Source of the DNA: Cupriavidus sp. D39
GTDB taxonomy: Bacteria; Pseudomonadota; Gammaproteobacteria; Burkholderiales; Burkholderiaceae
Reading direction: 5' to 3'
DNA length: 64,000 nt
Assembly (NCBI RefSeq): GCF_026627925.1
Contig: NZ_JAPNLE010000009.1
Location: 2,480,001-2,544,000 of the forward strand
Made by a program: the position numbers and the translations under genes. The stretch's first letter is position 1, and each line of letters opens with the position of its first letter. The notes under the pieces are model-generated. The model made no database searches. It was not told the origin of the DNA and saw only the letters and a program-made list of their open reading frames with translations. Of the stretch, positions 1-10,735 are shown piece after piece.

Positions 1-645
1 TGCATCGGTTCCGAGGACAGCGATCGTTTCGTCGATGAACGCTTCAAGCGGCATCGCTTGTTCGGCTTCGCGGCTGTTCATGAGGTCCGTGCGCACCCAA
101 GGCGGTGCGATCTCGAGTACGCGAACCGTCGTGTCCCGTAGCATGAAGCGCTGCGAGAGGATGTATGAATGAAGCGCCGCCTTGGTCGACGAGTACACGG
201 CAGTCACAGCCAACGGCACGAAAGCCAGCACCGAGCTGGTATAGGCGACGACAGCATCATTCCGGGTCTTGAGGTGATCGATCAACGCGGACGTCATGCG
301 GATCGGCCCCATGAGGTTGGTCGTGATGGTGGACACCATCAGCGCGTCATCGATCTGGCCACCCGCCTGGTCCGGCTGCATGACACCGGCGTTATTGATC
401 AGCACGTTGAGATCGGGATAGTCCGCGATCAACTGCGCCGCTACCCACTCGATGCTGGCGGGATCGGTGATGTCGAGCTCGACCGCGGCGATGCCAGGGT
501 TCACAGCCACCACCTCGTCCAGGTGGCTACGCCGGCGGCCGCCGACGATGACCTTGTTGCCCCGTTTGTGGAGCGCCTCGGCTAGCCCGCGGCCAATGCC
601 CGAACCGCCGCCCGTGATGAAGATCGTGTTTCCGGTGAGTTTCAT
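1..645 (-). CDS. SDR-family NAD(P)-dependent oxidoreductase (C-terminus cut by window edge)
   Basis: This gene reads off the left edge of the window, so 215 N-terminal codons are visible. From the ATG at 645 the protein shows the classical short-chain dehydrogenase order: TGGGSGIG cofactor-binding motif at residues 11-18, NNAG at 84-87, and catalytic YSSTK at 151-155 preceded by the expected serine near 137. The order fits the classical SDR fold; the substrate cannot be told from sequence. It lies 43 bases downstream of a SnoaL-like gene on the same strand, and both are divergent from a TetR regulator. A small TetR-controlled detoxification or redox operon is therefore likely. The family call is secure; the role is inference. 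Confidence 0.85.
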   Translation of the reverse strand, partial: MKLTGNTIFITGGGSGIGRGLAEALHKRGNKVIVGGRRRSHLDEVVAVNPGIAAVELDITDPASIEWVAAQLIADYPDLNVLINNAGVMQPDQAGGQIDDALMVSTITTNLMGPIRMTSALIDHLKTRNDAVVAYTSSVLAFVPLAVTAVYSSTKAALHSYILSQRFMLRDTTVRVLEIAPPWVRTDLMNSREAEQAMPLEAFIDETIAVLGTDA

Positions 646-688
646 GATCGTTTCCTTGCTGATGCTTCAGTGATTGACGCTTGCGTGC

Positions 689-1090
689 TCAGGCCGGGAA
701 CCGGTCGCCGAACATCGGCAGGCCGCTCACGGATTGCGCCTGGGTCGCTTCGTCCTGAAGGACGTCCCAGTGCTCGGCGAGTTTGCCGTCTTCAAAACGG
801 ATGACGTCGACTGCAATCCACGCGGCGGGTCTGCCCATTCCCGAAAAGCGGCCATGCGCGATGACATAGTCACCCTCGGCCAGGATCAGCTGGTTCTCAT
901 AGCGCAAGGTATCGGGCAGCGTGCGGATCAGATCGAACAGGCCTGCGCGTCCCGGCGCGATATGTGCGCTGTGCTGAATGTAGCGATCGGACCAGAAGTG
1001 CTCTGCTGCAACGTAGTCGCGCTTGTTGAACAGGGTGTCGAATGCTTCCAGCACAAGCGCCTTGTTCTGTTCAGGGGTTGTCTTCGTCAT
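689..1090 (-). CDS. Nuclear transport factor 2 / SnoaL-like family protein
   Basis: The protein of 133 residues begins MTKTTPEQNKALVLEAF and ends in MFGDRFPA. Its spacing of early helix (NKALVLEAFDTLF), IQH segment near residue 38 and a final strand KLAEHWDVLQDE is typical of SnoaL-like cone-fold proteins (often listed as predicted SnoaL-like aldol condensation enzymes). The open frame extends further upstream, but the ATG at 1090 follows a purine-rich stretch and gives the usual family length. It is probably cotranscribed with the SDR gene downstream and controlled by the divergent TetR protein. The substrate is unknown. Confidence 0.8.
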   Translation of the reverse strand: MTKTTPEQNKALVLEAFDTLFNKRDYVAAEHFWSDRYIQHSAHIAPGRAGLFDLIRTLPDTLRYENQLILAEGDYVIAHGRFSGMGRPAAWIAVDVIRFEDGKLAEHWDVLQDEATQAQSVSGLPMFGDRFPA

Positions 1091-1193
1091 GTTGCGTTCC
1101 TCTTTGAAGAGCCGAGCGGCGACGCGGTCAGGCGTCGGGTAGACGTTGTGTCCGTGCTGCGTGGACGTTTGAGTCAAGTGGGTTATACTTAAC

Positions 1194-1266
1194 ACAATGG
1201 TGACTGACATTGTCATGTGATGGATTGTGGTGACTCCCCCGGCAATGTCAATGGTGATCGACATTG
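1194..1266. promoter_or_regulatory. Candidate TetR operators in a divergent promoter region
   Basis: Two related inverted repeats lie between the SnoaL-like gene and the TetR gene. ACAATG at 1194-1199 pairs with CATTGT at 1208-1213, and CAATGTC at 1243-1249 pairs with GACATTG at 1260-1266. The shared half-site CAATG/CATTG suggests two sites for one dimeric repressor. A TATACT box at 1184-1189 could be a -10 for the tetR promoter, which would put the first operator near the transcription start. The link to the neighbouring TetR is inference. Confidence 0.5.
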
Positions 1267-1313
1267 TATTTTCGATGGGGCTTATTGGGCCGTTGGCGGC
1301 CGAAGAGAGGGGA

Positions 1314-1952
1314 ATGGGTGTTTCCAAGCAGCAGGCGATTGAAAACCGGCACGCGATCGTGGCAGCCGCCGAGAAGCTGTTTCGCGAGCGCGGCGTCGAT
1401 GCGGTCGGGCTCGCCGAGCTGATGAAGGCGGCGGGCTTCACGCAGGGCGGTTTCTACAACCACTTCAAATCAAAGGACGCGCTGGTCGCCGCGGTGATGG
1501 ACAAGGCCATGGAGGACGGTGGAGACGCGTTTGCCTCGATAATCGAAGCCGCCAGATCAGCTGACGCCGACCCGATCAAGCAACAGATTCAGTGGTATCT
1601 ATCCCCCGAGCATCGCGCGAGTATCGATGCGGGTTGTCCCTTGTCGGGTTTTGTAGGCGACGCCCGCCGGCTGGGCGAAGCGGCGCGCGACGCTTACGCA
1701 GAAGGTCTCGCGGGGAATCTCGAACGATTCACCAGAGTCATCGAAGAGACGGATGGGATCAAAGAAGGTAGCCGCAGGAAGGCGATCACGCTGTTCAGCC
1801 AAATGGTTGGCACGTTGCTGCTTTCGCGTGCGGTTGCCGACATTGACCCGGCGCTCGCGGATGAAATTCTTGATGAGGGCCGCCAGCATCTCCTCACTAC
1901 CGTGGATGCGCAACCCGCAATCCGATCACGTGGCCACTCGCGCCGAGGGTAG
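1314..1952 (+). CDS. TetR/AcrR-family transcriptional regulator
   Basis: The product is about 212 residues. The N-terminal helix-turn-helix is clear: an ENRHAIVAAAEKLFRERG helix, then LAELMKAAGFTQGGFYNHF and KSKDALVAAVM, the classic TetR pattern. The C-terminal part (roughly 80-200) resembles the TetR_C ligand domain of regulators that control short-chain dehydrogenases (NemR/AcrR-like). I chose the ATG at 1314 because GAGAGGGGA precedes it closely and the HTH starts soon after; the frame is open back to 1227. It is divergent from the SDR/SnoaL-like pair and most likely represses it and itself through the CAATG repeats between them. The inducer is unknown. Confidence 0.88.
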   Translation: MGVSKQQAIENRHAIVAAAEKLFRERGVDAVGLAELMKAAGFTQGGFYNHFKSKDALVAAVMDKAMEDGGDAFASIIEAARSADADPIKQQIQWYLSPEHRASIDAGCPLSGFVGDARRLGEAARDAYAEGLAGNLERFTRVIEETDGIKEGSRRKAITLFSQMVGTLLLSRAVADIDPALADEILDEGRQHLLTTVDAQPAIRSRGHSRRG

Positions 1953-2151
1953 CGCAATGTCCGTTCGGGCTTGGAGAGCGGCCATTGGGTCGCTGCCCAA
2001 AGCCGGCGCCTATTGGCCAGGAAGGGACCTCGGCCAAGCCCACCAGGACAAACATGCTATCTCGCAAGCGCATCTTGCACTCCAATTCAGCATTTTCGGG
2101 CGAACGTGAGAGTCACGGATTTCCTCTCACCTCGTTCCTGTCCAAAAATCG

Positions 2152-2580
2152 TCAGGCGTTCTCGCTCTCGCTGGAGACATCGAACTTTCCGCTACGCCTC
2201 CCATCGCCGGACATCGCTACGCGATCGATTTCTCGCTGCTCAATGCTGCGTTCCGGCGGCGCCGACGGACCGGTTCGATCCCAGCCAGCGAGAGTACGGA
2301 CTGATTCTGCGGATGGGCCAGGCTGCTTGCCGGGAGCAGCCTCAACGCCAGAGTTCAGCTCGCGACCAGGAGACGCCGATACTCCGGTAAGGTCGCGTCC
2401 CGCGACGATCCGTGCGCCGTCCACAAAGGCACTCGGCACGGGTACGTAGAAGTCGTAGCCATATTTGTCGCCTGGATGCGCGCTGTTTTTGGGCTCCGCC
2501 GTCTGGGCGAAGCCAGCCGCCAAGGCAGCGGAAAAAGTACCTGCGACTAGCACAGTCCTCAAAAAGTATTGCTTGTTCAT
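2152..2580 (-). CDS. Hypothetical secreted protein
   Basis: The product has 142 residues. MNKQYFLRT, then a hydrophobic stretch and AAGFAQTAE, is a typical Sec signal peptide with cleavage near residue 26. The mature part is polar, contains YGYDFYVPVPSAFVDGAR, and has two related tracts (RDLTGVSAS and WDRTGPSAP), so a short internal duplication is possible. I chose the ATG at 2580 because GGAGAG lies about 8 bases upstream; an alternative ATG is at 2592. No enzyme motif is visible. The neighbours are other small secreted proteins. It is probably periplasmic, with unknown function. Confidence 0.6.
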   Translation of the reverse strand: MNKQYFLRTVLVAGTFSAALAAGFAQTAEPKNSAHPGDKYGYDFYVPVPSAFVDGARIVAGRDLTGVSASPGRELNSGVEAAPGKQPGPSAESVRTLAGWDRTGPSAPPERSIEQREIDRVAMSGDGRRSGKFDVSSESENA

Positions 2581-2592
2581 GATGCTCTCCAT

Positions 2593-2944
2593 TCAGCTTT
2601 GAATCCGCCTTTGGGGGCGGCAATAAGTCCGTTCAATGCCATCCGCCGCTCGATCGACAGCACGTCGACGTCGCCCGGGCACCATCTGCCGAAAAGAAAC
2701 ATCTCCCGCGGCGAGACTTGTCGTCTCCGATCATCGTGTCCTCCTGCCTGTCATGTGCAGTACCGGCGGACCACCAGGAATATTCCCTCTCCCACATTGG
2801 GTCAGAGCGCCGGCGTAACGAGGGAGAGCCGCAGAGGATTTGGAGCAACCGGATCAGGTATCTATCTTCGACCGTGTCCACGATCGCCGGAAAGCGCGAT
2901 CGTGTGTCCTCCCCACGCGCGTGCCGCTCATGTCGAGTACCCGT
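2593..2944. other. Intergenic stretch with no supported gene
   Basis: About 350 bases lie between two minus-strand secreted-protein genes. Several short open frames cross it on both strands, but none has a convincing start, ribosome site or recognisable protein. I see no repeat or clear promoter. Confidence 0.4.
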
Positions 2945-3211
2945 TCAGCCTCCGCCATACAGCGCGTTCAAGCGCTCCATCGTGCCATCCTTCTTCGCGC
3001 GGATCAGCGCTTGACGAACCTCTTCGCCGGTCTTGCCCATCGGAACCGGGCTGCTCGTCATCGGCATCGTGGCCTGCCCTGCGGCCGGGGCCACCTGCGA
3101 CCCCGTGGTGCCGCTTTCGTCGGGTCCGGCAGCGACGTCCATGTCGCAGGCATACGCGTGCGCAGCCCCCAGTGTGAGGGTGATGGCAGCAATCAGACTG
3201 AGATGTTTCAT
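2945..3211 (-). CDS. Small secreted protein, DUF4148-like
   Basis: The product has 88 residues. MKHLSLIAAITLTLGAAHAYAC is a signal peptide. The mature part has a Met/Pro/Ser-rich linker and ends with TGEEVRQALIRAKKDGTMER, which resembles the regularly spaced helix of DUF4148 proteins common in Burkholderiaceae (xEVRxELxxAxxDG). The ATG at 3211 is preceded by GGAG; upstream in-frame starts are less well placed. It faces the second DUF4148 gene at 3484 across a shared upstream region. Function is unknown; many family members are small periplasmic proteins. Confidence 0.65.
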   Translation of the reverse strand: MKHLSLIAAITLTLGAAHAYACDMDVAAGPDESGTTGSQVAPAAGQATMPMTSSPVPMGKTGEEVRQALIRAKKDGTMERLNALYGGG

Positions 3212-3483
3212 GACAATCTCCAATGCGGTTCAATCAGCAAACCAAAGTGCTACTTCGTAAGTGTGGCGCCTTGGTACGTCGCGTCGCACGAGTTGCAGGG
3301 ATCTCCTGGATCCTTGTCAACCGTCCGGCGTGCACTGGTTAAACCACAGCAACGTCCGTCTTATTCCCGAAAGAAATTGGGGAATAAGGAGGCCGGTTCC
3401 GCGGTTTACCCATGCAGAGCGTCATGCTGCGCAGTCAAGTCGACCGCGGGCATCACTCGCTCGAACATCCAAGGAGTACTGCC

Positions 3484-3828
3484 ATGAAATCGAATTCGCT
3501 GATTCGCCTTTTCGTCCTGCGCATGCGCGGTTCGCTCATCGTGAGCGCCGCGTTGATGGCAACTTCGCTTTGTGTACACGCGCAAACGTCGCCGGCACCC
3601 GCCACGCATCAAGTCACTCGCGCAGAGGTGCTGCACGAACTCGAAGAATTGGAGTCGGTCGGTTACAACCCTTCCCAAGGCGACAATGGTGACTACCCCG
3701 CCGATCTTCAAGCGGCGGAACGAAAGCTGGAAGCCAAGCATCAAGCGGAAAAGGACGCGCTAATGGGTGGAAACCAGGCAGCAAAAACCGCTGAAAGCCA
3801 GCCCGCGCAAACGAAGCAGGTGCCTTGA
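3484..3828 (+). CDS. DUF4148 domain-containing secreted protein
   Basis: The product has 114 residues. It carries a long signal peptide (cleavage near CVHAQ, residue ~34) followed by the DUF4148 signature VTRAEVLHELEELESVGYNP and a DYPADLQAAERKL segment. The ATG at 3484 follows AAGGAGTACTGCC, a good ribosome site, so the longer open frame from 3412 is not used. DUF4148 proteins are short exported proteins of unknown function, abundant in Cupriavidus, Ralstonia and Burkholderia, which supports the taxonomic placement of the window. The low-complexity C-terminus is rich in Gln, Lys and Ala. Confidence 0.85.
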   Translation: MKSNSLIRLFVLRMRGSLIVSAALMATSLCVHAQTSPAPATHQVTRAEVLHELEELESVGYNPSQGDNGDYPADLQAAERKLEAKHQAEKDALMGGNQAAKTAESQPAQTKQVP

Positions 3829-3927
3829 TTACGCGCACAGGTCCCACACGGCCTCTCGAAAGAAGATACGGCTGGCGGGGCAGTTGAACGGTTTCTTGTG
3901 GCGTACCAATCCAGATCGGATGGAATC

Positions 3928-4011
3928 ATGAAGCGCGACCAGTTCAGGTTCTGGAACGCCGTTGGAATCATTACCATCGGCATTCTCTTTTACTACCTAT
4001 TGGTGAACTAA
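3928..4011 (+). CDS. Candidate 27-residue single-span membrane peptide
   Basis: A short open frame encodes MKRDQFRFWN followed by a hydrophobic stretch AVGIITIGILFYYLLVN and a stop. The layout, a basic start followed by one membrane span, is typical of bacterial small membrane proteins. GGATGGAATC lies just upstream and could serve as a weak ribosome site. It stands in the gap between the DUF4148 gene and the 3' end of enolase. I have no family match; conservation in relatives would decide whether it is real. Confidence 0.4.
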   Translation: MKRDQFRFWNAVGIITIGILFYYLLVN

Positions 4012-4058
4012 TGTCCATGGAAGCAAATTTGAGGGTGGGCATAGTGCCGATCATTCGA

Positions 4059-5432
<1,374 letters not shown>

Positions 5433-6863
5433 TCAGGCGGCTGGCTGGCCGAGCGTTGCGATGCGAAGCAGGTTAGTCGTGCCAGGCGTGCCGAAGGGCA
5501 TGCCCGCAGAGATCACGATGACCTGCCCCGAAGTGGCAAAGCCCTCGCTCTCGGCTGTGTCGCAAGCGTAGGTCGTCATTTCGGTCACGCTTTCCACCTC
5601 ATGGATGACGACCGCATGCACGCCCCAGACGAGAGCCATGGCGCGCGCAGCATGTAGATTGGGGGTCATGCCGATGATGGGAGCCTCGGGACGCTCGCGA
5701 GACATGCGCATGGCGGAATAGCCTGAGCTTGTGTAAGCCACGGTGGTGGCTACGTGGAGAAGCCCGGCAACGCGGCGCATTGCGCTGCCGATGGCGTTGG
5801 CGATGTCCGGCTCCGGCGGGGTCTGCGATGCCTCCATGACCTCCCTGTAGTACGGGTCCGCCTCCGTCTGCACAATGATGCTGTTCATCATCTGCACGGC
5901 TTCGACGGGGTATTTGCCGGAAGCGGATTCCGCGGAGAGCATGACGGCGTCGGCGCCATCGTAGATGGCCGTGGCCACGTCGGAAGCTTCGGCGCGCGTC
6001 GGTACGGGCGAGCTCACCATGGATTCCAGCATCTGCGTGGCGACAATGACGGGCTTGCCCGCCTTGCGGCAAGCCTGCACGATGCGCTTCTGAATGGATG
6101 GCACCTGCTCGGCGGGCATTTCGACCCCAAGATCGCCGCGGGCGACCATCACCGCGTCGGTTTCGGCGACGATGGCATGCAACTCCGCGATGGCCGCCGG
6201 CTTCTCCAGCTTGGCGACGATGCTGGCCCGGTTTCCGACAATCTGCTTGATCTCGCGAATATCCTCCGCGCGCTGGACAAAGGACAAGGCGATCCAGTCG
6301 ACTCCGAGCGACAAGCCATAGTCCAGGTCTTCGCGGTCCTTCGCGGTCAAGGCCGACAGCGGCAGCACGACGCCTGGCACGTTGACGCCCTTGCGGTCGG
6401 ACAGCACCCCACCGTCGATCACTTCGGTCTCGGCATGGTCCGGCCCGAATGCCTTTACCCGGAGGCGAAGCTTCCCATCATCGAGCAACAGGTCGGTCTC
6501 CGCTTTCAGCGCCGCAAAGATCTCGGGATGGGGCAGCGCAACCCGGCTCGCGTCGCCCGGACGGTCCTTGCCCATATCAAGCCGGAACGTCTGGCCTTGC
6601 ACGAGCGTAACGGGACCGTTCCCAAACTGGCCCACGCGCAACTTTGGCCCTTGCAGGTCCAGCAAGATGCCGATTGGCCGTCCCAGCTCCGTCTCCAGAT
6701 CCCTGATGAGGTTGAGGCGTGCCTTGTGGTCGGCATGCGTGCCATGGCTGAAGTTCAGCCGGAAAACGTCGGCGCCGGCCATGAACAGGCGGCGAAGGCT
6801 TGCCGCATCGCTGCTGGCCGGTCCGACGGTGGCGACAATCTTGGCATTTCGAGTGCGGCGCAT
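5433..6863 (-). CDS. pyk: Pyruvate kinase, pathway-dedicated copy
   Basis: The product has 476 residues. It transfers phosphate from phosphoenolpyruvate to ADP, giving pyruvate. Visible features: RRTRNAKIVATVGPAS start, FRLNFSHGTHADH, LDLQGPKLRVG, the KGVNVPGV segment, VAKLEKPAAI with the catalytic lysine region, VMVARGDLGVEMP, and PVIVATQMLESM. The B domain and C-terminal domain are of normal length. It starts only three bases after the stop of the glycerate kinase gene and precedes enolase by about 42 bases, so the three are one transcriptional unit. The gene supplies the last, ATP-forming step of the tartrate-glycerate route. Confidence 0.95.
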   Translation of the reverse strand: MRRTRNAKIVATVGPASSDAASLRRLFMAGADVFRLNFSHGTHADHKARLNLIRDLETELGRPIGILLDLQGPKLRVGQFGNGPVTLVQGQTFRLDMGKDRPGDASRVALPHPEIFAALKAETDLLLDDGKLRLRVKAFGPDHAETEVIDGGVLSDRKGVNVPGVVLPLSALTAKDREDLDYGLSLGVDWIALSFVQRAEDIREIKQIVGNRASIVAKLEKPAAIAELHAIVAETDAVMVARGDLGVEMPAEQVPSIQKRIVQACRKAGKPVIVATQMLESMVSSPVPTRAEASDVATAIYDGADAVMLSAESASGKYPVEAVQMMNSIIVQTEADPYYREVMEASQTPPEPDIANAIGSAMRRVAGLLHVATTVAYTSSGYSAMRMSRERPEAPIIGMTPNLHAARAMALVWGVHAVVIHEVESVTEMTTYACDTAESEGFATSGQVIVISAGMPFGTPGTTNLLRIATLGQPAA

Positions 6864-6866
6864 GAT

Positions 6867-8162
6867 CTAGCATCCTTTTCCGGCCGGGCTGGTAATCAGC
6901 ATGGCGCGAAAATCGTTGACGTTGGTAAGAGTGGGGCCCGTGACGATGGCGTCGCCAAGCGCCTCGAAGAAAGTGTGGCCGTCGTTGTTGGAGAGGAAGG
7001 CGTGCGGCGCCATCTCTGCCTGCCAGGCTCGCGAAAGCGTCGTGGGGTCGGCATATGCCCCTGCGATCTCTTCTATGCCATCCACGCCATCCGTATCGGC
7101 TGCCAGTGCGAAGACACCGGGGTGGCCGTCCAGCGCAATGGCCAGAGAAAGCAGGAATTCCACATTGCGCCCGCCGCGGCCATTGCCCTTCACCGTGACG
7201 GTGGTCTCGCCCCCTGACAGGAGCACGCACGGCAGTTGGAATGGCGCGGTCCCCTGCGCGGCCTGAAAGGCGATGCCGGCCATCACCTTGCCCACGTCGG
7301 CAGCCTCGCCTTCGATGCGGTCCCCCAGTACATAGGGCCGGATGCCCGCGGCCGCCGCTGCCTGCGCCGCGGCGGCAAGGGAGATTGCTGGCGTCGCGAT
7401 CATGTGCACCTCGCTGTGCGCGAGGCGTTCATCGCCAGGCTTGATGGACTCCCCGCCGCCGGACACCAGGAGACGCTCTGCGCTGGCCGGGAGCAGGATC
7501 CCGTAGCGCCGGACGATATCCAGCGCGTCCTGGCACGTCGTCGCGTCGCATACCGTTGGCCCGGAAGCGATATTGGCCGGATCGTCGCCGGGTACGTCTG
7601 AAATCAACAGCGTCACCACGCGAGCCGGATGGCACGCCGCGGCAAGCCTTCCACCTTTAATGCTGGATAGATGCCGCCGCACGCAGTTCATCTCCGAGAT
7701 GGTCGCGCCGCTGGCCAGGAGCGCCTGGTTGACGGCGCGCTTCTCGTCCAGGCTGATGCCGGCAAGCGGAAGGCTAAGCAGTGAGGAGCCCCCGCCGGAA
7801 ATCAGGCAGATGACCAGATCGTCTTCGGACAGTCCCGAGATCATGTCCAGCATGCGAACCGCGGCGCGCTGGCCAGCCGCGTCGGGCACCGGATGCGCGG
7901 CTTCGACCACTTCGATGCGCGAGGTCGGCGCGGCGTGGCCGTACCGCGTCACGACCAGGCCGGCCAATGGGCCTGGCCAAGCGCGTTCCAGCGCCCGCGC
8001 CATGCTGGCGGCTGCCTTGCCGGCCCCGACGACGATGGTGCGACCGACCGGCGGCTCGGGTAATGCGCACGCTAGGCAGTCCTGCGGGTCCGCTGCGGAT
8101 ACGGCAGTCCGGAAGAGCGACTCCAGGAATGCCTTGGGGTTTTCAATGATGGCGTGTTTCAC
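6867..8162 (-). CDS. ttuD: Glycerate 2-kinase, MOFRL family (TtuD type)
   Basis: The product has 431 residues. Proteins of this family were first called hydroxypyruvate reductase (TtuD) in tartrate operons but are glycerate 2-kinases that yield 2-phosphoglycerate. Motifs seen: VVGAGKAAASMARALE near residue 45, LISGGGSSLLSLP near 120, DVPGDDPANIASGPT near 190, and the C-terminal MOFRL segment LSGGETTVTVKGNGRGGRN. The product, 2-phosphoglycerate, is exactly the substrate of the enolase two genes downstream. It is preceded by the DctA-type carrier gene at a 27-base gap. Confidence 0.92.
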   Translation of the reverse strand: MKHAIIENPKAFLESLFRTAVSAADPQDCLACALPEPPVGRTIVVGAGKAAASMARALERAWPGPLAGLVVTRYGHAAPTSRIEVVEAAHPVPDAAGQRAAVRMLDMISGLSEDDLVICLISGGGSSLLSLPLAGISLDEKRAVNQALLASGATISEMNCVRRHLSSIKGGRLAAACHPARVVTLLISDVPGDDPANIASGPTVCDATTCQDALDIVRRYGILLPASAERLLVSGGGESIKPGDERLAHSEVHMIATPAISLAAAAQAAAAAGIRPYVLGDRIEGEAADVGKVMAGIAFQAAQGTAPFQLPCVLLSGGETTVTVKGNGRGGRNVEFLLSLAIALDGHPGVFALAADTDGVDGIEEIAGAYADPTTLSRAWQAEMAPHAFLSNNDGHTFFEALGDAIVTGPTLTNVNDFRAMLITSPAGKGC

Positions 8163-8189
8163 GATGCGTTACCTGTTTCCGTTCCGGCT

Positions 8190-9547
8190 TCAAGCGCTCT
8201 TGCGGGCGTCGGCTGCATAGTTGGGCTGCAACGGCACCAGCGGGATCGATTCCTGGGCGACACCCTCATAGAGTTCCTCCAGGTCTTCGGGGTCGACTTC
8301 GCCATTGAGCACGCGCTGGACACGGTCCTCATCGAGTGCGCCGACCCACTTGGCAATCGCCATGGTCGCAACCGCGTTGCCGATGGTGTTGGTAATGGCG
8401 CGCGCCTCCGACATGAAACGGTCCACGCCAAGCAAGAGCACCATGCCGGCCACCGGAATCTTCCCCAGCGACGCGAGCGTTGCGGCCAGGGTGATGAAGC
8501 CCGAGCCGGTGATGCCCGCGGAGCCCTTCGACGTCAGCAGCAGCACGCCGAGCACGACGAACTGGTCGGTGAGGGTCAAGGGCGTGTTGGTGGCTTGTGC
8601 GATAAAGATTGCGGCCATGGTGTAGTAGATGCACTGGCCATCGGGGTTGAAGGTAAGCCCCGCCGGCACCACCAGCCCAACGACGGGCTTCGACACGCCA
8701 ACGTTTTCCAGCTTGCGCATCAACTGCGGGATGACGGATTCCGACGAGCTCGTACCCAGCACGGTCAGGATTTCGTCCTTGATGTACTTCAGGAACTTCA
8801 GCAAGCTGAACCCGCAGGCGCGGCAGATTGCACCCAGGACGATCAGCACGAACAGCGCGCAGGTCCCATACATGGTGGCAACCAGCTTGCCCAGCGACGC
8901 GATGGAGCCAAATCCGTATTTGCCTACCGTGAAGGACATCGCACCGAACGCGGCGATCGGCGCGAAGCGCATGATCATGCCGACGACCGCGAACATGGCG
9001 TTGGCGAACGAGTCCAGCGCGGCGACGAAGGGCTTGCCGCGTTCGCCCAGGTGTGCCAGCGCCACGCCCATGAATACCGAGAACACGAGGATCTGCAGGA
9101 TGTGTTCTTGGCGAGCGCATCGACGATGCTCATCGGCACGAGGCTGAGCAGGAAGTCCATGATGCCTTCGTGCTTCACCTGTGCCGTATAGGCGGCAATG
9201 CTCTTCGTGTCGAGCGTCGCCGGGTCGACGTTCATGCCATGCCCAGGCTGAACCACATTGACGACGATCACGCCGAGCAGCAGCGCGAACGTCGACAGCA
9301 CTTCGAAGTACAGCAGCGCACGCCAGCCCACCCTGCCGAGATCCTTGATGCTTTCCATCTTGGCGATGCCGAGCACAACGGTCGCAAAGATGATGGGTGC
9401 AAACACCATCTTGATGAGGCGAATGAAGATATCGCCAAGTGGTTTGAGCTCGCTGCCGATATGGGGCATGAAGATACCCAGCAGGATGCCCGCCGCCACG
9501 GCAATGGGCACCTGAACATACAGTGAGCCTATGAGTCGCCTTTTCAT
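8190..9547 (-). CDS. dctA: C4-dicarboxylate:cation symporter DctA, frame broken near 9103
   Basis: The two halves read as one DctA-type carrier of about 452 residues when one base is restored. The N-terminal part ([20 protein letters not shown]) reads in one frame to VDALAKN, and the rest ([20 protein letters not shown] to the end) in another. The break falls at 9101-9106. Family marks include multiple membrane spans, the [12 protein letters not shown] serine-rich loop, and [18 protein letters not shown]. The likely substrate is tartrate or another C4 dicarboxylate, from its place in the operon. The break may be a sequencing error or a real loss of the carrier; it is one of many similar breaks in this window. 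Confidence 0.85.
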
Positions 9548-9640
9548 GATGTCTCCTGTGGCGACGCACTTGCAGCGCAGCCTGTCTTGCCTTCATCAAC
9601 CGGATGCGGCCGACGCTCGCGCGACGGCCGTGCCTCTTGG

Positions 9641-10608
9641 TCAGTCCATGCTGACGTGCGCTTCCTTGACGAGCTTGCCGAAGCGGGTGACTTCGTCCTT
9701 GATCTGGGCCGTCATCTGGGCCGGGGTGTTGCCGACCGGCTCTGCGCCGATGGCAGCGAATTGCTTCTTCACATCGGGGAGTGCCAGGGCCTTGGCGATT
9801 TCAGTGCTAAGCCTGTTCACGATCTCAGGCGGCGTTCCGGTAGGGGCAAGGATGCCGAACCAGGAGGCGATGTCGAAGCCGGGCAAGCCGGATTCGGCAA
9901 GGGTAGGCACATCCGGCAGTGCGGAAGAGCGCTTGGCCGTTGCGACCGCCAGCGGCTTGAGCTTGCCGGCCTTGATGTAAGGCAGCGCGGACGACGCGGT
10001 GTCAAACATCATCGATACCTGGCCGCCCATCAGGTCAGTGATGGCCGGGGCGCTCCCCTTGTAGGGAACGTGGACGATGTTGGTGCCGGTCTGTGCCTTG
10101 AATTGCTCGCCGATGAGGTGATGGGCCGTGCCGTTGCCATTGGACGCGTAGGTCAGCTTTCCGGGGTTGGCCTTGGCATAGGCGACCAACTCCTGCACGT
10201 TCTTGGCCGGGAAGCTCGGGCTGACGACGAGCACGTTCGGCACGATGGCAACGACGGAGACCGGCGTCAGATCCTTTTGGAAGTCGTAGGAGAGCTTTCT
10301 GTAGACGTTCGGTGCGATGGTGTGGTGAACCGCACCCATGAGCAATGTGTAGCCATCTGGCGCGGACTTCGCGACGGCGTCCGCGCCGATGGTTGCACCA
10401 GCGCCCGGCCGGTTTTCGATGATGACGGGCTGGCCTAGCGCCTGCGTGAGCTTTTGTCCCACGGTGCGGGCAAGAACGTCGGTGGTGCCCCCGGGGGAAA
10501 CGGGACAATGAGGCGAATGGGCTTGGTGGGATATGCCTGGGCGAAAGCGGTGCCGGCGCCGAGAGCGAGGGCGAACGCAGCCACCGCAGTCCGGATAACG
10601 GATTGCAT
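9641..10608 (-). CDS. Bug-family tripartite tricarboxylate transporter receptor protein, frame broken near 10490
   Basis: With one base restored this gives a 322-residue periplasmic solute receptor. The signal peptide [21 protein letters not shown] is followed by [16 protein letters not shown] and [13 protein letters not shown], the Bug (TctC-like) signature, and the body contains [17 protein letters not shown] and [17 protein letters not shown]. The break is in a C5/G5 tract at 10488-10497, where one G (minus strand) is missing. AGGAGA lies upstream of the ATG at 10608. No TctA/TctB genes are nearby, which is common for orphan Bug proteins in Burkholderiales. It may feed or sense tartrate for the operon; that is inference. 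Confidence 0.88.
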
Positions 10609-10735
10609 GCCTGTCTCCTGATGGCATTCTTGATTGGCCGGCCCACTCAGGGCCGGCTCGGTACGGGGCACCTGTGCCGGTGCTAGCCCGCCAGTTGTTT
10701 GATGCGGCGCGGCGAGCCGCGCTTCCTGCTCAGCC

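Noticed and set aside
2593..2944. Frames between the two small secreted-protein genes
   Set aside because: None has a ribosome site, a signal peptide or recognisable motif, and several overlap on both strands.
5754..7217. A 487-codon plus-strand open frame opposite pyruvate kinase and glycerate kinase
   Set aside because: It is antisense to two clear enzyme genes. Its His/Gly/Arg-rich composition is what a GC-rich gene gives when read on the other strand, and it has no family motif.
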